From Flabesymbios commensalis (taxonomy: Eukaryota > Annelida > Polychaeta > Terebellida > Flabelligeridae): 64,000 nt of DNA. Position numbers and translations under genes: made by a program. Location: NCBI GenBank assembly GCA_964017125.1, contig OZ024902.1, positions 99,416,796 to 99,480,795 on the forward strand, in the 5' to 3' direction. The notes below the pieces were generated by a model. It saw only the letters and a list, made by a program, of their open reading frames with translations, was not told where the DNA came from and searched no databases. Each line of letters opens with the position of its first letter. The stretch's first letter is position 1. Below are positions 42,051 through 53,091 of this stretch, piece by piece.

Positions 42051-43978
42051 CACAGAGTACGGACAAAAACATTATTGGAATTAGTTCCAACTAAAAGGGT
42101 CTAGTTTTTTGTGAACAAAAAACTGAAGATCTCTCCCCTCCAGGAGCATAACCATAAAGGTTGATAGCTAATAGATGTAGTATCAATGGACTTTGTAATT
42201 AATGTTAATAAATGGCCCCTGTGTACAGTAGAGACTATGTATCAAGCGGAATTTATTATTCCGTTTTGGTGCGAAGCACTTGTCAACACTCTCAGCAAAC
42301 ACGACGCTGACCCAATGCAGGTCCAATGTTGGCCCACAATCTGCGAAGCTGGCCCAACATCAAACCAGCACTGGTTCAACGCCTCGTGTTTTCTAGGCTG
42401 CGTTCAACCAAGTAAACACAAACAATTATTGTTCTGTGTCCTTTGTGGAGTGTTTTGGAATGTTTTGAAAATCTAAGAAAATACAAGTGAGAGACTATCT
42501 GTTCAAATGAACAGAATTCTTCCGCATAAAATATTTTAGATCTTGGGTTGTAGGCGTGCCTAATCATCCCCAATTGCGAAACTACATGACTCTCAGCATT
42601 ATGATTCTTTTTACACTATTGTGATTTCTAGAGAGTGGCTGATTGAACAAACGTTGACCCTATGTTGTTTTAATGTTGGACCAACGTCGTCGCCAGTGGC
42701 CCTGCATAAAGTATAAACATGTTGTGACATCTCCCTTCACTATACCCAACAAACTAGGTTGACAATAAACCAACGTTAGCCAGCTCTAAAGCTTGTTGGG
42801 TACCCACACTCTAAGGTGCCAGTATGTCTGGTTGCCGTCTTTTGTTTTTTCTTCAGACTTTTAGGCCTATTCAAATAAAACACAAAGGACAACTGACCCA
42901 AGTGCTGCAAGCTAGTTATTGACTCCTCCACTTGTTCTTTTTCTCGTACAAGGCTCGGGCCGTACAATAAGATTGATTGATTGATTCGTTTATTATGCTG
43001 ACATTGTACATAATTTAATATTTCAATAACTACACACAGAGTACAGACAAAAACATTATTGGAATTAGTTTCAACTAAAAGGGTCTAGTTTTTTGTGAAC
43101 AAAAAACTGAAGATCTCTCCCCTCCAGGAGCATAACCATAAAGGTTGATAGCTAATAGATGTAGTATCAATGGACTTTGTAATTAATGTTAATAAATGGC
43201 TCCTGTGTACAGTAGAGACTATGTACCAAGCGGAATTTATTATTCCGTTTTGGTGCGAAACACTTGTCAAAACTCTCAGCAAACACGACGCTGACCCGAT
43301 GCAGGTCCAATGTTGGCCCACAATCTGTGAAGCTGGCAAGTGCAAGTGCTGCAAGCTAGTTATTGTCCGGCCCTCGTCATTGTACTCGCAATAGACTCCT
43401 CCACTTGTTCTTTTTTTCGTACAAGGCTCGGGCCGTACAATAAGATTGATTGATTGATTCGTTTATTATGCTGACATTGTACATAATTTAATATTTCAAT
43501 AACTACACACAGAGTACAGACAAAAACATTATTGGAATTAGTTTCAACTAAAAGGGTCTAGTTTTTTGTGAACAAAAAACTGAAGATCTCTCCCCTCCAG
43601 GAGCATAACCATAAAGGTTGATAGCTAATAGATGTAGTATCAATGGACTTTGTAATTAATGTTAATAAATGGCTCCTGTGTACAGTAGAGACTATGTACC
43701 AAGCGGAATTTATTATTCCGTTTTGGTGCGAAACACTTGTCAAAACTCTCAGCAAACACGACGCTGACCCGATGCAGGTCCAATGTTGGCCCACAATCTG
43801 TGAAGCTGGCAAGTGCAAGTGCTGCAAGCTAGTTATTGTCCGGCCCTCGTCATTGTACTCGCAATAGACTCCTCCACTTGTTCTTTTTTTCGTACAAGGC
43901 TCGGGCCGTACAATAAGATTGATTGATTGATTCGTTTATTATGCTGACATTGTACATAGTTTAATATTTCAATAACTA
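42051..43978. repeat. Tandem array with 473-bp unit
   Basis: Two full units (42921-43393 and 43394-43866) are almost identical, a partial unit follows (43867-43978), and an older diverged piece (42051-42390) precedes. Each unit has CACAGAGTAC, a poly-pyrimidine/LINE-tail-like stretch with GATTGATTGATTGATTC, and a CCCAGCA-family foldback arm. In the older piece the foldback is whole (about 42292-42400); in the 473-bp units it stops at the centre of the palindrome. Identical 89-codon frames in the two units are a by-product of the duplication. Confidence 0.88.
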
Positions 43979-44059
43979 CTACTTGAAACCAAGGCTGGGT
44001 TGATGTTGGCCTGCCATCTGTGATGCTGGCCCACATTCAGCGTGGCGTCCAACACGACA

Positions 44060-44150
44060 CAGTAACCCAATACTGGGCTAATGTTGGATCAGCGTCGTAG
44101 ACGGTGGGCCAACGATAGCCCGGCATTGGGTCAACATCTCGTGTTTGACC
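44060..44150. repeat. CCCAGCA-family foldback, moderately decayed
   Basis: CAATACTGGGCTAATGTTGG pairs with the later GGCCAACGATAGCCCGGCAT region around AGCGTCGTAGACGGT; the outer ends are worn. Confidence 0.65.
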
Positions 44151-44337
44151 ACCTGCACGATAGACGGGGAGAACACACAGACACAAAACTGATCTGACGA
44201 ACTGATGAGCGGTTAGAGGTAAAGCAATATGTCTCCACCTCTATAAAGGAGAGATGTGATAATGTAAAATGGTGACCATCTTTAATTTTGCCTGCTCAAA
44301 AGAGTTTACTGACAATATGATGTTTTATTGATTAAAA

Positions 44338-44760
44338 AAACGATGGCGGCCATCCTGTGTGTGTATAAAATATTTGTCAAATTATCTAAAGGACACAAGA
44401 AAAACATTTCTAGATTCAAAATTACCTAGAAACGACAAATCCCACACATTATCTGGGTGATGAAGATTGTTTTTCAGAAATGAAAAAACGGCGGATTTAT
44501 GGGTGAAATGTAAGTCAATTCATCTAAAATACACAAGAAATGAATTCCTCAACCCCAAATCACACAGAGATCATAAATTACATATATCCAGATAGTAGGC
44601 CAATATTTTTTTTAGAATTAAAAAACAGCGGCCGTTTTGGATTTGTAGGTGAAATATAGGTCAAATTATCTTAAAAAGCCAAGGAATGAATTTATCGACG
44701 CCAAATCACATAGAACCCATAAAATACACCTACCTATGTGATAAATCAATAGGCACTCTC
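44338..44760. repeat. Diverged tandem array, period about 142 bp, 3 units
   Basis: Each unit starts with a run of A, then a GGCGG(CC) block (about 44344, 44490, 44630), followed by a GTGAAAT...TCAAATTAT...ACAAG stretch and a CCAAATCACA-like end. Confidence 0.65.
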
Positions 44761-45312
44761 GGATTTGGAATCGGCATGGTCGAATTATGTAAAAACCATC
44801 ATAAAACTTTGTATATGTCTCAGAACAAGGTCAAGTGCCTACTAGCTTAGACTAAATGAGATACATGGTGAGAACTGGACGAGTGAAAATGCAAAAAGGA
44901 TGTCCTTTCGAAAACACAGCTACCGTCAATGTTGTTCCTAAACCACTTTGTGCACCTTTATTTAAGAGCTGGGTGATCAAGTCAACACTATTGTTTTTCA
45001 CCTGCGATCAATGTTAACAATAAGTAGTCCAGTTGTGTTAGGTTTTCGAATACCCCACATAACCTTGACCATGACATAAACAACCAAAATATGACCTAAA
45101 TCAATGAAATGTTGACAGAAACGGACTTGGCATGCAGGAAAACATTAGAAACCATGTGTCAGACAATAATAAACTTGAACAAACTGTTGAAAAGTTATAT
45201 CTAGGACCTGTACCAGACATTAATTGTGGTTCTCTCTAGGATTTTCGCTTTTTGTTCATTTCCAGCAAAATATTTCTGAGGTATTCCACCAAGGTGTTCC
45301 TAGGTATATGTA

Positions 45313-46065
45313 GGGGACCATTTTTGGCACTATTTTATTGATCGTGGGCATATTTGGGTCGTTAGGTGAAAGGTCAAAGTGAATCTAAAAGGGACCGGTA
45401 GAATCTACATACCATAAACTACATTTGTGCAAATTGTCATGCTTTTTTCAAATTTTGCACGATAGTTTTACACAACAGTTGCACTACGCGCCACGTGGAA
45501 ACAATGTTGTTTTATTGATGGCCACTCGTCCGGGCAACTTGCAAAAAATGATGGGGTCACCCGACACAAATTGCAATAGTTATGAAACCTTTTTTTTATG
45601 TAATTTCTAAGTCATCTGGGAATAATATTTTTAAAGTATACCAAAATGTATTGAGCGGATCATATATTTTCAACATTAATAAATATACATATAACTTTTT
45701 AAAGCGACACAATCAGGCTAAAATCAGCAAAAAATTAGTATTTTTATTTTCGCTTTTTAATATGACCATATGATGTGAACATTTCCATAGACTAGAATTT
45801 CGTTAAGTTTTTTAATTTTTGCAGTTCTAGTCTATGGACATGTTGACATCACATGGTCATATTAAGAAGCTAAAAGAAAAATAGGCCTACTGATTATTTA
45901 ATGATTTTAGCTTGATTGTGTCGCGTCAACTGTTTCTTTGAATTTCATGTGTGACATATGGTTTCTAAGGGTTTTCTGCATGCCAAGTCCATTTTTGGCA
46001 CTATTTCATTCATTGTAGGCATATTTGGGTCGTTAGGTTAAAGTGAATTTAAAAGGGACCGGTAG
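45313..46065. repeat. Direct repeat pair flanking a TTAA foldback
   Basis: CATATTTGGGTCGTTAGGT and the following AAAGGGACCGGTAGA occur at about 45349-45402 and 46019-46065, together with the preceding CCATTTTTGGCACTATTT. The foldback 45703-45925 lies between the two copies. Confidence 0.7.
45703..45925. mobile_element. Foldback element of the TTAA family, short copy 3
   Basis: It begins AGCGACACAATCAGGCTAAA and ends with the near inverse. The inner CATAGACTAGAA...TTCTAGTCTATG also pairs. The left flank is TTAA; the right flank is TCAA, probably mutated. At about 223 bp it is shorter than the 22200 and 33097 copies. Confidence 0.78.
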
Positions 46066-46860
46066 ACATATATATCTCTGATATTTTAGTATTGCACAGA
46101 ACACAATAGTTTAAATTGTTCAATAATAAAATACGTTGTAAATGACTCGCTACATTCTGGAAATAGTTCCATTATTGTAATCTTCATGGGAAGGATAAGT
46201 AACAGAAAAATTAAAGCAGGCTAATGTTAACCTTATAATCTTCAACCAAGTAGATATAGAAACACAAATAGTCAGCAAGATAAATTCAAGCAAAGTTTTA
46301 TAAGGTATTTGTAAAATAATTCAAATTAAAACAAAACCACTGAATCAGTTCATATTATCAAAATAATTAACTAGAAAGGAAGTTCCCGAATTCCGAGGCA
46401 CGGCTTTACTCTGTTTGAGTGTTATAGTGAAAAAATCAGTGTATTGGTCGTCCTCATGGGCCAGAATCCTAAATGTCCAGGATATAATTGAAGAAAGAAC
46501 TAATGAGACAATTTCAAATATATCTTCGACGTGTATTCGTTCCACCACCATCGCCGGTGCTAGCGAACATTCATTGAATGCTTGCCTACGATGTACCTGG
46601 TACAAAGGATGTAGGCCTACCCACAAAATGCCGGTTCAATGTTGGGCCAGCGTTGCAAGATACGATAAGTTTTATTTCAAGTCGCAAAAAGGTAAAAATA
46701 TAACATCAGCTCAAATCAGCTAGTACAAGCGACATGTAAAAAACAATAAAGATAACAACTAAAACAAGCTTGACTGGCAGGAAGTTAACATGAAATGTAA
46801 AAACGTACTAAGTAAGAATTATATAGAAAAATACTCATAATGTATATGAAGATATAAATT

Positions 46861-47399
46861 AGATGTTTAAAAATTACATAATTCATTTTGACACATAAAA
46901 GTAGATTAAATATTATATAAAAAAAACCTATGCTGTATATGACAAAATTAATTATATGAATAAAAGTTGAGTAAAAACATTTGGCATTGATTATTAATTA
47001 AATAACTATATCAATTCATTTTGCTAAGGGACCTACAGCTATTATGCTCTCAACTGAGGAGAAAAATAAGCTCGCAGGCCATCTCTAAAAGTTTTTAGGT
47101 CTCTGGTAATTCTCAATGCCTCTGGCAAAGATGTTTAAAAATTACATAATTCATTTTGCGCATAAAAGTAGATTAAATATTATATAAAAAAAACCTATGC
47201 TGTATATGACAAAATTAATTATATGAATAAAAGTTGTGTAAAAACATTTGGCATTGATTAATAATTAAATAACTATATCAATTCATTTTGCTAAGGGACC
47301 TACAGCTATTATGCTCTCAACTAAAGAGAAAAATAAGCTCGCAGGCCATCTCTGAAAGTTTTTAGGTCTCTGGTAATTCTCAATGCCTCTGGCAAAGAG
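46861..47399. repeat. Tandem duplication of the LINE 3' end, period about 269 bp
   Basis: 46861-47130 and 47131-47399 are nearly identical (for example AGATGTTTAAAAATTACATA and ATTATGCTCTCAACT...GAGAAA). The second copy overlaps the end of the LINE frame; the first repeats that end plus the tail. Confidence 0.9.
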
Positions 47400-47735
47400 T
47401 TCCAGATTTTTTGGGGTCAAAAAGCAAAAAGAATTTGTTCCATATCGCACCCTCTTCATGAGAGAAATTTTCAAGATATTTTCAGAATTTCTTAAATTGC
47501 GGGTGCGAGAGCGTTTTTCAATCAGTTCCAGGAGGTAGGTCGGTGCTAAATCATTAAGAATTTTAAAAGTCTGAATTGCGATGTTCATTTGTCTCCCAGC
47601 TTCCAGAGATGGCAGGGGAGCTTTATTCAAGAGGGACTCGTATGAGGCGGTATGGTTGGAATAAGCACACTTTAGAGCCCCTCTCCTGAATCTTCTCCAT
47701 TCATCGAGCATTGGGAGCACTACACCACATCCCAC
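47283..47735 (-). pseudogene. LINE ORF2 C-terminal fragment
   Basis: Minus strand, about 150 codons open to a TGA stop. Blocks are LDEWRRFRRGALKCAYSN, SYESLLNKAPLPSLEAGRQM, QTFKILNDLAPTYL and MKRVRYGTNSFCFLTPKNLE. This is the thumb/C-terminal part of a CR1/L2-type reverse transcriptase polyprotein; the catalytic palm is absent. The intact frame over this length suggests a younger insertion than the 12-14 kb LINEs. The longer open frame that runs upstream crosses into the foldback and is not LINE. Confidence 0.82.
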
Positions 47736-48169
47736 TGCTGGTTCAATGCCGGTCAATCGTTTACGATGCTGGCCCAACACTAATCTATCACCGGGTCTGT
47801 TGTATACTTTGCGCAAACACGTGACATTCAACCAATGCTGTTTTAATGTTGACCCACAGTCTTCGATGCTGGCCCGTCATTGAAACAGCATTGGGTGATT
47901 GCACAGTGTTATGTGACGGCTGCATTATGCTGGTGATGCTTTAACATCCAGGGGCCAGAAACACCAGATAACACGATACATTGGCCCAATGCTGGTGTAA
48001 TGCTGTGCCACCGTCTGCGATGCTGGGCCAATATTATCCCAACCAAAACCCTTTGAGCTCTTAACCACAAATATAATCGTGAATATTATTATTTCTGACC
48101 ACTTGTTAAAGACAAAAGTACTTGACCTAAGGAACTGAAACGTTAAATTCAACATGTTCATAATGCCCT

Positions 48170-48805
48170 GGTCACACTAGGTCCCGGTCATTCCCTGACC
48201 CTCTCAATCGTTCCGGACCAGTGCTCCGTGAGTTGGTCCGGGAATATAAATATGAATATTGCTTTATGCTTTCTGCACAATCATGGCAATATCGTGACAG
48301 AAGGAAGCCCGAAGCCGGACTATTTCTTATTTCGAATGACTTCAAGGGTTCTTTATAGTGCACAGTACCATAGGCAGCACAGTACACTCCATGCCTTTGA
48401 ACAGTTTGGAGCACTGTATATGCACGGCTACGATGACCAATACCCGTCCCTACCGGGATTCGAACCCGGTACCCCCAGATTACAAGACCCAGTCGATACG
48501 AATGAGCCATCCTGGAAGGACTGCGAAATAACGGGAGGGTCCGGGAGGAGCCGTGATGATCTGGCTCATTACCGGGATGATCCGTGTGTGTGTCCATGGA
48601 GGTTTTAAAATGTTTAAAACCTCCGTGGGCATTCTCACCATTATCTCGGCAAAAATCATCAGGAACGGGAAGGACCGAGAGCACGCCGAGAGACACCTGC
48701 AAGAGTCCGGGATCCTCCGGAACGTCCACCAAGGATTCGCTCGTCCGGGGTCCTCTGGAGCCGCCGGGACGGCCCAACCGTACAGTGTGACTGTAGCATA
48801 AGGAT
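48170..48805. mobile_element. GC-rich foldback element with nested SINE
   Basis: Outer ends: GCCCTGGTCACACTAGGT on the left; ACCGTACAGTGTGACTGTAG on the right, whose inverse pairs over GTCACACT. The centre is a perfect hairpin (GGAGGTTTTAAA, loop ATG, inverse) at 48598-48624. The left half is interrupted by a SINE of family B at about 48236-48530. Open frames through it, including a 201-codon one, are not genes. Confidence 0.7.
48236..48530 (-). mobile_element. tRNA-headed SINE, family B, minus strand
   Basis: Reading from 48530: CCAGGATGGCTCATTCGTAT (A-box region), GGGTTCGAATCCCGG (a canonical B box), then the family body with TTCAAAGGCATGGAG and AAAGAACCCTTGAAGTC, ending GCATAAAGCAATATTCATA. 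It matches 8550-8831. Target duplications are not clear. Confidence 0.85.
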
Positions 48806-49139
48806 TAAGCTGCAGACCCCTTCCTTTTAATGGACTGGGAGTAGCCGGAAAAGACCGAGAGTAGGCACGGTCTTTGCCAACAATGATGCCCCCGACGTTG
48901 ATCGAACACGCACATTCTATACCTTTCTGAGAGTCAGATCTACAATTATAATCACCATCAAGGCACAATTGGAGTCAAAATACAAAAAGGATAGTTTTTA
49001 TATGTAAGGGACATAGAATGAATCAACATTCTATGAAGGTACGTAGGAGTTTGGGTCAAAATGTACACCGAATGCCATTAGGCTAGTCAGAAAAATTGCA
49101 CGAACTAAAGTTTTCGCGTTTTGATTAAAACAGCGAAAA

Positions 49140-51850
49140 ATTTAATCGATTTTTCTAGAAACGCACGTGGTTTCGACATTTATAAGATGGCGGATTTTGC
49201 ATAAAATCCAGTCTAGACAAATTCACGTTAGACGGAATAGTCTAATTTCCTAAAATTATATCGAATTTCAAAGTTATTTCCCTACTTATGCCACTGTTGG
49301 CGATAGGGAGAATAACATTTTGAAATTTTTGTTTAAAAAAACCGTTGTGACACCTAATTCGGGTGACGCGGTTTTAATGAGAAACACACGCCAACTTTTT
49401 GTGCTCCGAATATTTCAATACGCAAAATATATTACGGAATGAATTTACACCTAGACTTGTGCAGTTTTTATTAGGAAATAGAGCCATTTTAAAAATGCAT
49501 CCATTATGAATGAATAAAAGGTGTTAATTGGTCTGTAATGTGTTATGTGCAGAAATGTGTTATACTATATAACGGTAAGTTAGCCGCCATCAGATGGCGA
49601 CACCGATCCCTAGTGTTAACTGAATTCGGCCAGTGGGCCCCACGTGACCCGCCACATCGACGAAAGCTCGCAGGTGCGCATCATACGATGTCTGGGCTCA
49701 TTGATATTCACATAACTTAAGACGCTATACTTTTCCGTAGTGATTTGGGAGATTTCCACACATGTGGTGCGGCATCCATATTGGATTGCCAGCAGGCTTA
49801 CATAGTCCTAACAGACGAAAAACTTCAACAAATAATTTTTTCTCAGAGACTAATCGACTTTTAAATTAGTCTTTGTTAGTGAAATAAATTTTTTTTTTCA
49901 TTTCTCTTGAATCGCGCATAAATTATCGCGATTCGTGAAAATACACAAAAGAAATTTTAAACATATTCTAAAAAATAAATAATTTTATCGGCGAAAATGC
50001 GACGCCATCTTTGCAAAATGACAGCGCATTTTACCCGCGAAATTAGACCTGTGATATGCCAATGAGCAGCAAGACATTTACTGCTAGGAAAACATCGGAA
50101 TAATACAGTATCAAAATGACTGTAAACCTACGCAACACAAATCGAGCGAACGACTAACAAAAACGAACGATTATGACGAAGTCGTACAAATTCTCTTAGG
50201 GGGAATGGATACAGAGGGATTGAAAACAAAAAAAAATTGTGTGTGTTCTTCGCGAGAATATTTGCAATCGCTATGCATACTATGCCACTCAAGTGAAAAG
50301 CTGTCAGCGAAAATAAATATATATTTGAAAAAAAAAAGTTTTTCAAAATCCGGTTAGTTCTTAAACCAACCGCGGGTGTCATCATTAGATTGTGATACCT
50401 GTTATCAGAATCTGAACATAAATTTTGAGATTTTATATTTTAAAATATACGATTTGACTTATTTCACTTTCCAACCTCCGAGAATTTGTTTTTCCTTGCA
50501 GATTGGACAGTCCATTGTCTTATACATATTAACTTAGAGCAGCATATTAGCAATTTTATTGGCATGTGTACATGATATATGATGGACCCAAATCCTTACG
50601 TATGTGTAAATCAAAAGCCAGTTATTAAAGACAATTTCATTCAGCAACTCCACGTCTACAAGACATTTCATCGCAAACAGAATCCAGATCTACCAATAGA
50701 CTTCAGATGTGTCAGATTTCGCAGTGCTACTGTTTCGTGCGGCAGAGAGTGGCGACCGCACACCCTGGCCCAAGGCCTGAGGTGTGCGCCAGTAATATGA
50801 AAGCTTGCCACCGACATGGTGGAGGTAGGCCTACGTCATTTCAACAGTGTGACGACAAACGATGATGACGGCCAACAACAGTTTGGTATTGTTCACATGT
50901 ACGACATTTTTACACTTGCTCAAGTCTGCACAGTAAACCAAATAGGCCTACAGACTCAATGCGTCAATATATAAATGACTTTACTAAATAAACAATTTCA
51001 AATGGCCGAAATGCCAATTTTATAAACTGTTTTAACGTAACCTGATTTGACAAGTTTGTGGCACGAATCAGCATGGTGTGTGTTGTGGGCCGACCGTCAC
51101 AGGCGCCGTCCATGCGTCCTGCGGCGCTGCTCAAGCACGGTCCTGTCTACCACGCAGCACATAGTGTGGGCCACGTACAACCCTATACACAGTGATACAC
51201 CACGCATCAAATAGCACAGCCAGCCAGACCTCATACATGTGATTGTCTGCACAGACAGCCGCCACAGCCAGTCAGCATCAGCAGTATTGTCAGCAGTGTC
51301 TACTGTCCGGGGATTTCCCACATTCAATGGCACGACACAGCATTCCAGATCCAGCGATTAACAGACATTTTTAGCAAATGCGAGACGTTTTACACCCCGC
51401 ATTGCTGAAATCAACAATAATGATGACAATAATGGACCTTTCAGATCACAGCACCAGCTCAACATCGATTTCATAACTTTCGTTATTTAGTTTTAAATCA
51501 ATAATTTCAACTGACATTCCAGATTTTAAGCAGTCAATTTATTAGTAACTAGCTACCTGTACTGTAGCCTATTAGGCTTACCGAACATTGATAGTTTTAT
51601 ATTCTTATATTCTTTATATTCTTATATTATTTTCCATATTAATCATCATTCAATTCAATATTGGTGAATTTTTTTATTAATTTCAGTTTAAATATTTTCG
51701 TACCTTACATCGCCACCGACTTTTCAACGCACGTTTGGTGATATGACGCAGACACTTGCGTTTTTACCTTTACTGTTTTGCCAACGTAAGAGGGCGACTT
51801 TTGCGTCTGGCGCGACGGTCTCGTAGTTGGGGAATTATGTAATATATAAA
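49140..51850 (+). repeat. Fossil interior of a non-coding LTR element, inverted relative to 52715-58012
   Basis: Blocks match the interior of the 52715-58012 element and its 61.4-64 kb relative in reverse: 49185-49400 with 56960-57175, 50735-50830 with 63461-63555, 51200-51345 with 63150-63235, 51735-51830 with 62770-62860. Their order is consistent with one element read on the plus strand. No LTRs were recognised here. It is non-coding, old and much broken. Confidence 0.6.
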
Positions 51851-52019
51851 TTTGGGATAGTTTTTATAGAAAAAAAATCATGTGATGTGAATCCTAAGAT
51901 ATTTTGACATAAGTAGATCTAGCACACAGTCAGCAATGCGATCAAATTAGTGTATTACTTAATCACAGCTGGCTGTACAGACGTGGCCGACTAGTAAGTG
52001 GTAGGCCTACACTGGGGTG

Positions 52020-52630
52020 TAAAGCCAAAGGCAGTATCTGTTCACTTTACAAGTGAACATATATTGCCTTTGCAGAGGAGTATACATCAGTACACACTCG
52101 GCATAACTAGGCCATGTAGGCAGCACGCTCCAAGGGGGTGGTGGCCGTACAGCAAACACCATTAGACACCCAATCTTACCTTAAAGTTGGTCTATCGTCT
52201 ACAGCTCTGGCCTAGCATTAAACCAGCATCGGCCAAACGTCTAGGTCACTAGTAACTCGTCTCCATGCACTGACCAATGCTGAATCAATGATGGGCCAGA
52301 GATGTAGGTGATTGGAACAACATTCAGCCTGCGTTGGGTCAGTGTATCCTGCGGACTGACTAGAAACATCATGAGATACAGCGCTGCTGCACACAGCAAA
52401 AAAGAAGTATCTGCTTATTTTACAAGTGTGCAGATACCCGTCTTTTGGAAGGGCTGTGAAAGGCAAAAAAGAGTGCAGTGACGCCAGCGAAAAAGAAGTA
52501 TATACTTGATTTACAAGTGAGCACATACAGCCTTTTGGCAACACTGTTACACACAGGAAGCCGCATGGACACCAGTGTAAAAACAGTAAATGCTCAATTC
52601 ACCAGGGAGCAGATAATGCCTTTTGACTTT
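52020..52630. repeat. Four hairpin-forming repeat units
   Basis: The motif TATCTG(C/T)TCA...TTTACAAGTGAGCAGATA, followed by a GCCTTTTGGC-like end, occurs near 52037, 52411, 52497 and 52587, the last three about 87 bp apart. Each unit folds on itself. A decayed CCCAGCA foldback lies at about 52180-52350 between the first two. Confidence 0.55.
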
Positions 52631-52714
52631 GCATGGGTAGGGCAGAGAGACCAAGAGTTAACCAGTTGTTTAAGATTAATACAATTATCTAGTTGCAAGG
52701 GCGGACAACCGCCA

Positions 52715-53091
52715 TGTTGGTCCGGACTGCGTGCCCCAGCTCCAAATCCTGCACGTCGAACTCTAACTCCTCGCCTGGGTGGTGGTTATCAATAAAACAT
52801 CTTGGAAATCTCTTTTCCTCTTTCTCTGGTTTATTATCTCAAATTATCACATATATAATCATTGCACACATACTCTCGGATAGGACGATGGCCTCTGCCA
52901 CATGACTAGGTCAGAGAGTAGCATGCTGGTCAGAGAGTAGCATGTCTGACTGCTTCGCTGTCTGGTTCGTGAGCGAGTGGAAAACGCGGCAAAATGCGTG
53001 GCGGCGAGGCCCGGCAGGAAAAAGTAGCTCATCAGTCCCCACTCTCGTCTAGCATCGCCAGCCGAAAGGAAACCGGTCGCTGGGCCCCACA
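52715..53091 (-). repeat. LTR, 3' end of the fossil element
   Basis: 377 bp, TG...CA bounded, flanked on its right by a purine-rich tract on the minus strand. It shares most of its length with 57732-58012 and its outer border with the 61361-61777 LTR. Confidence 0.65.

Larger units (their letters stand above)
46656..47735 (-). mobile_element. 5'-truncated LINE (CR1/L2-like) inserted at the centre of a foldback
   Basis: The coding end lies at 47735-47283 and the 3' untranslated tail runs to about 46656. The insertion divides a CCCAGCA-type palindrome: left half GGTTCAATGTTGGGCCAGCG, right half CACTGCTGGTTCAATGCC. The intact counterpart is near 39280-39330. Confidence 0.75.
46360..48166 (-). 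repeat. Inverted partner of 38985-39665, interrupted by a LINE
   Basis: 46360-46655 matches 39300-39665 and 47736-48166 matches 38985-39300, both inverted. The about 1.08 kb between them is absent from the partner and contains a LINE 3' end, so the LINE entered after the segment duplicated. Confidence 0.75.

Noticed and set aside
43085-43827. Two identical 89-codon frames
   Set aside because: They are the same part of a recent 473-bp tandem duplication and include foldback arm sequence.
39441-46723. Frames with shared SVYWSSSWARIL-type sequence near 39.5 and 46.5 kb
   Set aside because: The shared DNA is a duplicated repeat and is open on both strands in both copies, so similarity reflects DNA copying, not a protein.
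48172-48968. Two long minus-strand frames (201 and 162 codons) and overlapping plus-strand frames
   Set aside because: They run through the GC-rich foldback and its nested SINE; length is explained by GC content.
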